Of a DNA stretch of 64,000 nt, positions 12,702 through 24,700 are shown piece by piece. The notes beneath the pieces were generated by a model, which searched no databases, had not been told where the DNA came from, and saw only the letters and a list, made by a program, of their open reading frames with translations. Position numbers and translations under genes: made by a program. The DNA is taken from positions 120,690,958 through 120,754,957 of the forward strand of contig NC_063161.1 of assembly GCF_023159225.1 (NCBI RefSeq), read 5' to 3'. This DNA comes from Perognathus longimembris pacificus (taxonomy: Eukaryota; Chordata; Mammalia; Rodentia; Heteromyidae). Each line of letters opens with the position of its first letter. Position 1 is the first letter of the stretch.

Positions 12702-15700
12702 TGTGTGTGTTAGAACATAAGGTATTTTTTCAGACTTAAAACTTCACAGTGCATTTTTCCTGCTTTGTTACTATGCTACAAATGACAGGCTTTTCACCAT
12801 CTGCATTCAGAATCCTTCTTCAGGATCCTTTCAAGCAACATGTTTTACAACTAAAAATGAGCTGTGGCAAGTCTTTTTTTTTTTTTTTTTGGCCAGTCCT
12901 GGGGCTTGGACTCAGGGCCTGAGCACTGTCCCTGGCTTCTTCCCGCTCAAGGCTAGCACTCTGCCACTTGAGCCACAGCGCCACTTCTGGCCATTTTCTG
13001 TATATGTGGTGCTGGGGAATTGAACCCAGGGCCTCATGTATACGAGGCAAGCACTCTTGCCACTAGGCCATATCCCCAGCCCCTGTGGCGAGTCTTTTCA
13101 GGCAATTCATTTCATCCTATCCTGGCTCTGGCTCCATTTTCTCATTAACTTATGATGAGACACTGCTGGATTTAGGGTTGACAAACTTGTATTTGTTGTT
13201 AGTAATGTCAAAATGGTCCAAATGACCACTTTGGACCAGAATTAGGATAGTATATTGGTTCTAGAGAATGAAAAATCACATTGTAGAAGAGAACTGTGAC
13301 AACCAGTCTACTAAGGCCTCTGAAAGTGTTTCCTGAATTTAAATTCCAATCTCAGATTTATTCAGAAGACTGTACTATCCCAAGCCCAACCCCTAGTGAA
13401 TACAAGTATGATCACACTAATATTCGTTTAGCATATTTAAGTGTATTTCCCTCTAGAAAACAACTCTAATCAGACTTATTGAATTATAACTATCATATCT
13501 ATGTATTTGGGTGAATGCATATATGTCTTTAATGACAAAACATAAGCCTTCATCTTGGGTGGCCTTGCTGTAGTGTTTGGTTGAGGGGCTATTACTTAGA
13601 GTGCTCTTGAGCTAGTTGACATTCCTAGGTCTACCCTTCACCTACACTGATTTGAGGCAGTAGCCTGCAAGCTGAGATGCAGGACCTCTGAATGATCAAG
13701 TGTCAGTGATGATCAGGTATCAGTGAGGAAGTCCACTCTATGCCTAAAGACCCAGCCTTGGAGCCTCCTAAGTTGTATTTTGCTATACAGGTTTTCCTTC
13801 TTCCTAAGATAATTATAAAAAAAAAACTATTATATAAAGGTAGAAGATGATAGGGCTTTGGGTTTTCCCTTCTTAATGTACAAGTAAAGGAATAGAATGT
13901 ATAACCTATTTGATGGAGACATGCAATTAAAAGTGACAGTCTTTGCAATGAAGAGGTTTGGAATAACTGTTGACCATGCCACTTAATAGGTTGATATTTT
14001 GTGGAAAATTATTCTTTCATTCCTAGAAATATTTGCAATTTTGACTTAGATTTTTATTTTTTAGTGATTTAAAATTTGAATATTCTGAAAAATTAAAAGG
14101 AGTTTTAGAGGTTATTGGTTTAAAATGGTTATATTCTTTAGAAACCAAATTACTGAATAGTTTATCTGAGTCAGTTTGTCTAGAAAATAAGCATATGTGA
14201 ATCACCAATACATTGTTACTGTTTACTTTTTTGTAAAGAAATGCTGATGTTCCCCAAGAAAATTGCAGGGAACTTTTTTTTTTTTATTGTCTTTAAGAAA
14301 TTGTACAAAGTAGTTGCCATTTAACAAAGCAGCTTATGATATATCTTGATCGAGAGGGAATGATTTTATCTTAAGAGTTTTGAACAGTTGAATGATTATT
14401 AATGATTTGTTTTCTTCCCTTGAACGTTATCTAGTGATATATCTGGCCAACAGATGAACCTTCTCCTGATGAAATCGTTGGATGCACTGGAAAGCTGCTG
14501 CTTTGATACTACTCTTGAATATAAGTATGTTGTCTCCATTTCCTCTCAAACAAATCCTTAGACACTGGCTACTCCTCTCTCCTCTGCCAGCAGTCTTGTA
14601 CATTATGGCAGAATAGGAACCAGTCTAATCTTGAATATCTGTGCAGGTTTTTATTACATTTCTACTAAAATAGTTTGCTTAAATATGGAACAACAAATAT
14701 AATTTCCTAACTTAGACTTCATTACCTTAGTTTTTCTTGTACTAACATAACAATGAGGTATATGGACCTTGAATGTCTGGCTTAACCTTTTCTTCAGGAT
14801 CTGGTGAAATAATTTGAATTTGATTGGGTTAAGGTACTCTGAGTGATGATTTACATTTCCCCATAAATCCACTAACTGAGAAACTAAAATTTGTTATACC
14901 GATGATTCTTATCCTATTTCATATCAATGGGTCCTCTGCACTCCAGACTTGATGCTTTTTAAATATTTTGTGTTTTAACCTAAATATTTTAAATTTATTG
15001 TGAAAGAAAACAAATCAGAAAAGAATAGTTTATAACTATATTAAACATACTCATTTAGGAGTACTTAATGTTTCAGTTAAGTCTATGAAACTTTAGAAAC
15101 TTATGATTTAAAGCTATATGTTAGGTACTGGTGGCTCGTGCCTGTAATCCTAGCTACTTAGGAGTCTGAGATCTCAGAATTGTGGTTCAAAGCTATCCTG
15201 GGCAGGAAAATCCATGAGACTCTTATCTCCAATTAACTACCAGGAAATTAGAAGTGGTTCTTTGGCTCAAACTGGTAGAGCAAAAGTAGACTTGAGTGAA
15301 AAAGCTCAGAGACAGTGCCCAAGCCCTGAGTTCAAGCCCCATGACAAACAAAAAATAATAATAATAATAGAACTATATCTATACTATCTAGCCTGTGTGG
15401 TTCAGAACTGCATGTATAACAGATTTCATCAGAGTAACAAAGTTCACACATCTACTTAGTGGGTGTTACTCATGAGATCTTGAACTTTTGCAGGCTAAGA
15501 CTGGGTACAAACCATGGCCACTAGCCCTGTTCAAATACTTTAAGATTCAAATGATGGGGGCTGGGAATATGGCCTAGTGGCAGGAGTGCTTGCCCTCATA
15601 TACATGAAGCCCTAGGTTCAATTCCTCAGCACCACAAAAATAGAAAAATGGCCAGAAGTGGCACTGTGGCTCAAGTGGCAGAGTGCTAGCCTTGAGCAAA

Positions 15701-15748
15701 AACAAGCCAGGGACAGTGCTCAGGCCCTGAGTCCAAGGCCCAGGACTG

Positions 15749-15781
<33 letters not shown>

Positions 15782-18700
15782 ATCAAATGATGGGAGTATG
15801 GTGGCGTAGTTGAAATCTCTTGAATGTAGAAAATGACTTATGGGATGTCTGGCTATTATTTGAGTTGGATGAAGGGTTGAGATTCTGAGTCTAATACATG
15901 TATTATAGTGCTGTTTAAAAGCAAAGAATGGATGAGCTTTCTTTCTCTTTCTCCCTTCTCTCCTTTCTTCCCTCCCTCCTCCTCTTCTCCCTCTCTCTTT
16001 TTTCTATCATTTCCTCATTTCTCTCCCCTCCCTCCCCCTCTCCCTCTTTCCTCTTCTCCTCTCCTACTGCTTTCTTCTCCCAGCCCCCAATATGTTCATC
16101 AGAACTGTAGCTCAGGATATTGAAAGTTGATGCAAATTGCAAGTTCAGTGCTTCTAACTTCCAGCCAGTTACAAGGGTCAGGAATAACTTTCATATGTGG
16201 TCTCTATTAGTTTTCCAAATTGTTTTAGTATAAGGATTACAGGGATAGCTGAATTATCTATCCACTGCGTCGGTATTTATGTACGTAATAACTTCACATT
16301 TCTAAGTGTATCTAACTTGCAGTTTTATTTTTGTTAGTAATAAGATGGCTATTTCTTCATGCTTTTTTGCCTTCTTTCTTGACTCTTACCTTCTTACTGT
16401 CTGGGATTGGGTTGAACCTGGACAGGAGCTGGTCCTGCAGAAGACAAGAGAATAGATAGGGTAATCAGAAACATCTACATCCATTTACAGAAAACTTGCT
16501 TCTCTACCAGTTAAAAGCACAAGGCCTTCAGTAAACCTTTCTTTTGCCTTACTGTGTTATTCTTACAAGAAATTTGTAGTATTTGATCATTCCTGATTCT
16601 TTTTTAGTATACAGTGGGGGGAATCCTCCCCTTTGCCTTTCCTTTGTATGAGGGCTTGAACTTGGGACCTCATGACTGCTTAGTACTTTAGCACATGAAC
16701 CACACCACCTTCAACCTTTTTTGCTTTGGGTTGTTTCAGATAGGTCTTTTTTCTTCTTCATGGGGCTTGCCTTAGACATCAATCTTCCTACCCATGCCTC
16801 CTGTGAAGCTGGGATTATACACATAAACTGTCATGCCCAGGTTGTTTGTTAATATGGGTAGGACTCTTTGCCTGGGCAACACTTATAGCTGAGATTGCAG
16901 GGGCACTAGGCTGCAGAACACATGTGAATGGAAAGAAAGCAATTTAACACTTGATGGTGTGGTGTTTATTTTTTTCTGATATGAAAGTATTGCCTTCCAT
17001 TTTAAAACAAACAACAGTGAACCTGCTGTTGTAATTAGATCCAAGCTTGAAAGCTTGGCACGTAGCATAAAGTATTCCTCTATCTAATGAAAATGCAGGA
17101 GTCTAGAACAGTCCTACTACCTCCAGTGAAAAAGTGGAAGGGTTAGTATGAGATGGCTATTGGAACTGGAAGCATGCTACCTCAAGTGATAGAACTTACC
17201 CAGAGTAAATTCACCTTGCTTCTCTGATTTAATGGGCCTGTCCCTGCTGAGATGGCAGGCCAGTGTGTGGTCCTTATCACTAACATTTTGCTGCCATCTA
17301 GTGGTTGCTTGTTTGCCATTTCAGTCCTCACAGCTGTCCACTGGCTGTATCCATCAAGGACTTGAGGGTTGGCTAATTACTATTGAGCTTTTACAAGTAC
17401 AATAACATTTGTATATCACTTTGTAAAGAGCAAAGTGCTATGCAAGTTTTGGAAGCCATTAGAACTAATTATTAGATGACCTTGTACCTAATCTGCAATG
17501 TTGCCATCAATAACAGGGATTTTAACATTCATTTCTTGTTAGAGAAATGTACCCTTATATCTCCGTTGATATATAACACCATATGTATCGGATTTGCTTT
17601 ACTTTTCAGAATTTCTTTTTTGCCGGTGATATTTTAATATATTCTAAGAGATGACATAATAGGATAAAATTTTAAAACATAGATGCTCTTTAATCATTTT
17701 TAGCTTTCTTGTAGATAATTTATACTAACAATTCCAGAATCTGTTTTATACCCAAGATTATAATTTTTTCATATGTTGGATATATCAACACTTAAGTATT
17801 TGTTTTCAATGGACAAAAAAGTGTGAACACTACATTGCCCAACATTTTATTCATTGACAGCTGGCAGATACATGATAAAGAATATAAGATGAAGTATATG
17901 TTTGGAGCTAATCACCTGGGTATTCTTCAAGACTTAGAACAAAAATAAACACATTAAATGTAGGACATTTGGAAATTACAAGGAATAGAGCTTTAGGAAT
18001 ACTTTCAAACTATATGCTGGGAAGTTAAGAAAATGTAGAACTACTAGATGATTAATAAGTTATCTGTATATGAAGCAAAAAAGCTAAATTCAAAGATATG
18101 AGCTGAGGACATCTGAAGATCACTGTGTCATTTATTTTTCCATATGCATATCCATATGTAGATTACACAAGTAGATGATGACAGTTACAAATAGAGTTGT
18201 AACCTTGCCTAAGAATGACAACTGCTATGAAAAGTTTTATGTAACTGGGCTAGCAACTCATGTTCCTTTGCTTTTAGGTTTTTGTACCTACATACCTTGA
18301 GATGCTAAGGGGGGAACCTCCATTCAGTGCAGGGGACAAAGATTTTTGTGAGTCCAGGATACATCAAAAAATGGGATCTAGACATTTGCCTGTTTATTGA
18401 GAAAGATGAACCCCAATTTTTACTTTAGTGACCTGTGAGAGAAATCCTTTTTCCACACAAATACCACATCCATCTTTTTTATCCTGGCAAAAATAGAAGT
18501 TGAATTTTCATGATTAAACCTTAGGTGTACATTCAGTGAACTTTTGCCTTAGTCTAAACATAAGCATCAGGTCTTATGTTGGGAATGGAGTGGGATGAGA
18601 GGAGTTCTGTAGCTCTTCTGTCTTCTCTCTTAAAACCCTTAATATGGTCACTTCTTCATCACTCACTAATTATCAATCAGACGCCTAAGGAACAGATAGA

Positions 18701-21700
18701 AATCAAACAAACTCCCCCTCCCCAAATAATGTCCATCAGAATTTTCCAGGTACCATAGGTTCACCCCCTGTAATCCTAGCTAAAGAAAGACTGAGAACTG
18801 GAAGATCAAGGTTTAAAACCACCCAAGCAGAAAAATCGGTGAGACTCTTGAGTTCAAGGCACAGTACCACCACAGGAAAACCAACAAAGCAATTACAATT
18901 AAGATTGTAAATAATACAAGGTGGTTCTGTGGAGCAATATTAAAGAGATTCCTACTAGGCTATGGAAGGTATCCCTTTTGTAACATTTGAAATCTTAAGC
19001 ATAAGGAAAGGTAACAATCAAATTTGTCAAAAATATTAATCAAATTGTATATAATTATATCCTTGATCTAATTCTGGTCACTTTTATATGCATCAATATA
19101 GAAGATAGATAAGAAACTTTCCTGTGGATTCTAAATTAAACAAAGGCTTTAAATCCATATTAGTGAAGAGATGCCTTTTCTCTAGAAATGTGATTTATCA
19201 GAAAGTCCGCTGTGCTTGGATGTTAGATGTTGCTTTAACTGGTTGGAAATGCATTATGCTAGTTTAGCTTGTTAGGTTCATGTAAGCTATAGCAACAGTT
19301 CTGCCTGACTAATGATGGATGATTGCTGCGGCAGCTACTTTACAAAGGATATCCTAATGCCAGACTGTTTTGCAGTAGAAACTGGGAAAACCTACTTAGA
19401 CATCCTATCATGATATCAACAACATAAAGAGAGCCCTTGGGTGTGGCAGAGGGAGCCGAAGGCAGGGACCCTAAGACTCTAAGTACTAGTTATATCCTGC
19501 TGGAAGCTTCCTGTGTGAACTTGAACAAACCCTGAAGCCTATCTATTTTGTTGCGGCTCTACTGTCAGATATGCATACACAGAGGTATAGGGGAAGTAAT
19601 TAATATGTTCATAAAATGAAAGACATTCTCTATGTCAGCCAAGGGTATAGACACTATTTAAGAAAAGTATGGTATGCCATGTGGACATTGAAATATGTTA
19701 GTGGAGAAATACCCTGGAATGTACTTCTGAGTGACTAACATCATGGCAAAAGGTAAGCCAAATCAGGGCCAGGACAATTTCTGGAGGGAAAACTCCAGCA
19801 AAAATTATAACAAACATTTTAAAAAGTAAAAAATGATCACAAGCTGCATTATCTTATCATACCAGCTTGAAGTTTTCTAAGAGAACAATTCTTTTCTTTA
19901 AATACTGTGTATTCTTTCAGGAGAATTGGGACACAAAGACCCAGATTCCAATTGAATTGTCACATAGGGTAACTTTTGACAAGCCTGTCATTTGTCCATT
20001 TTCTCTTCTGACCCAGTGGTACTCTGAGAGATCAGAGGGGAGAGAAGGATTAATGTCATTGTGCACAGATGAATACACAGTTTCTTTAAAAGAGAAATTC
20101 CACTTGTTGAAGTTGACTAGGAAACATGAAGCACTTAGCCATGCCTCATAACCATGCCTTGCATTGATCTCCTCAGCTCATAAAGAAATTTAGCCTTTTT
20201 TCTCTTTATGCAGTTTACTCAGAATGTACTCAACATAGGTGGCTGCAAAGAGGGCTATAGCCTTTCTGTCAGGGTAGAAATAATGCTGTTTTATATCTTC
20301 CCTGTCATTGTAGAGTGTAAGTCAAGCTGTCCCATGGTTTGGGTTTTGTCAGGTAGATACACAGTTCTAGTACAGGCCTTGGATCCCTATTTTTGTTGTT
20401 GTTATTGTGCCAGTACTGAGGCTTGATTCTGTACCTGGGCATTGTTCCTTGGTTTTTCACTCAAGGTTAGAACTCCAACACTTGAGCCACAATGCCATTT
20501 CTGGCTTTTTGCTGGTAAATTGGAGATGATAAAGAGTCTCTCAGACTAGCTGGCTGAACTGCCATTGTCAGATCTCAGCCTCCTGAGTAGCTATAATTAT
20601 GGGCATGAGCCACCCAGTACTTGCAAGGCCTTGGATACATGCTTTGATAGAAAATTGATTCTGTTGAGGAGAGACTAGCTCAGATTATACCTCTCATGAA
20701 TCATGGGCACAGTTCCATGTTTGGCGCATGTCCTGCCATCTCTCCTCAGTTGAATTTTCAGAGCAGTATACATTCTTGTGGTAAGTACAGAACAATAATG
20801 TCAATTTCTTGCCATTCTAACACCTCATCTTTTGGGCATCCAAGCACTGGCTGTATATTGGGAGTTGGACTTGTGCTGTCCCTCATGAGCCACAGCAGCC
20901 AAATGGAGTCACGTGTTCATGTGGCAGCATCGCTTCGGAAGTTGTCCACTTACCTTGATGACAGCGGGAGCCAGAGTAGGACGTTTCAGGAGGTAGGGGA
21001 GAAAGGTTCCATTTTTCTTCTCTTGCCAGCTTCTGTTTTCTTGCTTCTCTTTATTTTCTAACTTTTTTATTTTTGATAACTTGGTAAATTAAATTCTTTC
21101 TCAATTTCAAGTACAATAAGGAAAAAAACTGAGTGGCAAGCCACCTATATTAGATCATGAGGTTTTCAAATTGTGTGGCTATATAAATCAACTTCGACTT
21201 AAATGTGGAATAGTAGATAAGAGCCTTCAGTGGATACAGAAACCTAAGTCAGCATCACTTGAAGCCACTTGCTAAGAGGAGCTGCAATTTCTGGAAGAAG
21301 GTTAAAAGGGGATTTTTAGAACTATACTCAAGCAAAATGTAAGTTGAAAAAATAGCTAGGAATAAGCTTAAGAAACTGCAGGTTGAAAAGCATTTTTTTT
21401 TCTTTAAAGCCTACTAGCATGAAAACTTACTAAGAATATTTCTTTTACTGTACTTACTGCAAATTGGAATTTGGATTTGGATTTCATGGATAGTCCATGT
21501 GTGCTAACCATGCCTAGATGGTTCCAGGCATGTGTTGTGCCTGTCTCTGTTATGTGCAGGTGAAGCTGCACGCCTATGCTCTGCTTTGGGAGGAGCAGGG
21601 ATGACCTCCTGGCCTGGCCAGACTCTCCCTCTCATTAGAGCAGCTTCTGTTTCATTCCCGCCTGCCCATGAGCTATTGATGGGCACATAATGGCTGCTGT

Positions 21701-24700
21701 GTTTCCCTGCTTAGCTCCTGCACTTCCAGCAATAGGTCCTGTTGAATCAGTGAATTTCTTTGGGGCACAGAGGGTTGATGTTTTGTTCTAAGACATGCAC
21801 CAAATTTCCATTTTTAAGGTAGCATAGAGCATAATTCCAAAGTACATATTTCTATAAGACAAAGGAGAAAATCTTGTGGCCAAGGAACATTTGATTAATA
21901 AATGAAAATAAAGTTTTTACAACTGATGCATGTCTGCTTTGATGGTTTGATTAATAAGGTCTTGAGCAAACAGGTTTGTTGTTTTTCTCCTCTGATGTTT
22001 TATTATCTAATTTCTATCTTGGAAACGGCTTACATATTCTCATGCATCAAATAGTGTTGAGTTGAATTTTCCTCTTTATCATAACATCCTCAAAAGGAAG
22101 GGTTTATTATGAAAATATAAAGTAGCAGGAAAAAATGATTTGCAGAAATTGAGAGTCCGATTAAATGATTTGTTCAACTTACTTAGCTGGTAAATGGTTA
22201 ATATATGCCTAATATTGTTTCTTCTCTCAACATTCTTATAAATTTATGTATATCTACATATATATACATGTGTATGTACATATGTTATGTGTATGTATAG
22301 ATATATAATTTATTCATTTATCTATCAAGTCTTATAAGTATTTTTACACTAGTGCAATGAAGTATGTAGTATAATACTTATTTTACACATTTTATCTAAC
22401 TGCATCCCTAACCAGGCTCCAATATTTATCCTAGGAAATCTTAATGTAGCTATGCTTTACTTCTTTGAACTTCTTCTCCTTTGGACCATAGATAGTGCTT
22501 GCCAATGAATAATATCCAACTTCTCATTTAATAATAATAATCTGTTTCTTTCTCCTGTTGATGGGTGCTATGCTATAGCATGATAAGGTGAGTAAATATT
22601 TTTATTTAGAGCCAAAAAACTTGAGTTTGAATCATATTATTGTCTAATGGGTATTTAAAATTGAGCCTCAAACTCCCCATCTGAGAATTAGGAGTAGGGA
22701 TACCTATCCTAAATTGTCATGAAATATGCTAATAGAAGTCAGACAACAAAACAGTACACAGTCTATTGCAAATGTATTTGAATATAATGTTTATTCTAAA
22801 GGGAGTAGTTTCACAGATATCTGCATCAACAAAGCCATTTCTCATAATTTGAATCCTAAAATAAGGTTTTCCTACTATATTTTTTCTTGTCTCAGGTCCT
22901 TGCCTATACCCTTAGCTGTGTGTGTACATCAGCATTCAGTGCTGGCATTATTGAAGCTGCGGAGGCTGAAGATATTATGAGCAAGCTTCAACTGTTAGTA
23001 GAGCACAACCAGCAGGTTGGAATGTTGGCCCTTATTTCTTTTCAGGGGTTTTGTGCTATTGCTAAGTCCTACATTTTGATTTAATGTGGGTTAGAGTGGG
23101 ATGTGATATTGTGTGTGTGTGTGTCTGTCTGTGTGTCTGTGTGTCTGTCTGTGTGTCTGTGTGTCTGTCTGTCTGTCTAGAACCAAGGTACTTTTAACTA
23201 TTGTTGCAGACAGCAGTCACACATATCTTTTTCCAATCGGATCTTGTACTTCTGTGGACATTTCTTATCCTTTGAGAGAGAATTGATAGGGTTTTTTTCT
23301 CTCTCTCCAACCGTTTTGCTCTAGTTGTTAAGTCTTAAAATATATGGCTAGGGAATATCAGAGTAGTATACAGCTAATACAAAAACTATATATAAAGGTA
23401 TCAATACATACAGAACTCTAATGAAGTCAAACCTCCGCAAATTTAAGTGAGAAAGTCTCTCTTTATTACCCCCAACTAATAATCCTTATAACAACTCCTC
23501 TGAAATACTACCCAGCCTTTAAGAAGGAAATTTTAACAACAGGGTGCTGAATAGAATGAAGCCAAATTGCAAGGGAAGTACTGTATGATTTCACTTCTAT
23601 GAGATTCTTAGAATAGTCAAAGTCATAGAGACAGAAAGTCAGTGTTGCTAGGGTCTAGGCAGAGGAAGGAGTGAGGAATTTACTTAATGGATGCAGAGTT
23701 TCCATGTTTCAAGATGAAAAGGTTCTAAAGGTGGTTAAACAAAACACTATGAGTGTACTTAGTGTACTAAGCTGGTAGCATTAAATGTTTTCAGAACTAA
23801 GATGGTAACTTCTGTGTGTATTTTATTACATAAAAATTGGGAAAAAAAACTTGTTTAGTTACAAATGTCATAGAATCTCCTCAGGTGGATTTTGTTTTGG
23901 AAAAGCTATATCCAGAGTCTTAGTATTGGCCCTAAGTAGGTTATGACAGGATTCACTAGTTTTAAGTTTAGGATTGTATGCTTACTGCTTTATATCTGTG
24001 TGCATATTCACATGCTATCAATTGCAAAACCAAAACATTTAAGTTTTCATATGCTGCACTGACAGTGGGGTATTTTCTCTTCCTTTCTAGAAATTGATTG
24101 ACGTTCTGTTGGGGTTTCATCCATAATTTGGATCACTTGAGCTAAGTTGCTCAATAGTGCAGTAATTTTTCCTAAAATAAACTACTTATTTCCACTACAT
24201 TTGTTTCAATTGGCTTCTGCAGTATTGTTTACCAACCAGTCTTGACAAAAAAAAAAAGACTCATAAATTAGCATGTTGAATATAAATTTCTCTGTACAAC
24301 TACTTATCAATAGCAAATGAAAATCTGGAAATCTTTGATTCACCATTTATAGGTGTTGCTAAGCTATAAATCTTTGATTTACAGATTTATTTGTAAATAA
24401 ATTATGAGAAATATAACTTGTAAGTACAAAAGGAATTTTTGGAGATGCTTGTGTCCATATCTCTATCTCTATATTAATAATATTTGTCCTTTTTTTATTT
24501 TCTTACTTCTTTGTTTTCTTATTTATACAGACTTCAGGTTTTGCCCTGGCACTAGGAAACATTGTTCATGGTTTATCTGTGAGTGGACATGGAAAAGCTG
24601 AAGTCTTGGGTAGTAAACTTCTCCCCAGATGGATCAGAATTGTTCTAGCAGAGGTAGAGGTCATGTCTTGTATGCTATTTTATGTTTTCATAAAGGAAAA

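Larger units (their letters stand above)
11338..14434 (+). other. FOCAD intron 4 (phase 2, 3.1 kb)
   Basis: Contains the compound GT/GA microsatellite (12613-12710) and an antisense IDL SINE (12878-13082). 11340-12600 and 13100-14430 show no gene or recognisable repeat. Confidence 0.88.
14525..20844 (+). other. FOCAD intron 5 (phase 2, 6.3 kb)
   Basis: Sense B1/ID (15119-15369) and IDL (15559-15782) SINEs, a pyrimidine tract (15937-16081), an old B4-like SINE (16640-16845), a consensus CTCF motif (17291-17304), MIR-like fragments (17395-17455, 19465-19620) and SINE remnants (18746-18880, 20408-20625). 17460-18740 and 18900-19460 are single-copy with no gene seen. Confidence 0.88.
20993..22895 (+). 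other. FOCAD intron 6 (phase 0, 1.9 kb)
   Basis: Contains a comparatively GC-rich, repeat-free island (about 21485-21760), an AT dinucleotide-rich stretch (22235-22320) and a probable MIR (22615-22735). Otherwise single-copy DNA. Confidence 0.88.
23016..24530 (+). other. FOCAD intron 7 (phase 0, 1.5 kb)
   Basis: A GT/CTGT compound microsatellite (23111-23178) followed by the sense 3' end of an ancient L1M (23500-23842). 23850-24520 is AT-rich without recognisable features. Confidence 0.88.

Noticed and set aside
15908..16142. Serine/proline/leucine or arginine/glutamate-rich ORFs
   Set aside because: They are translations of the pyrimidine tract; the same applies to 58313-58772.
20696..21061. 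121-codon open frame as a stand-alone gene
   Set aside because: It is FOCAD exon 6 (20845-20992) plus intron on both sides.
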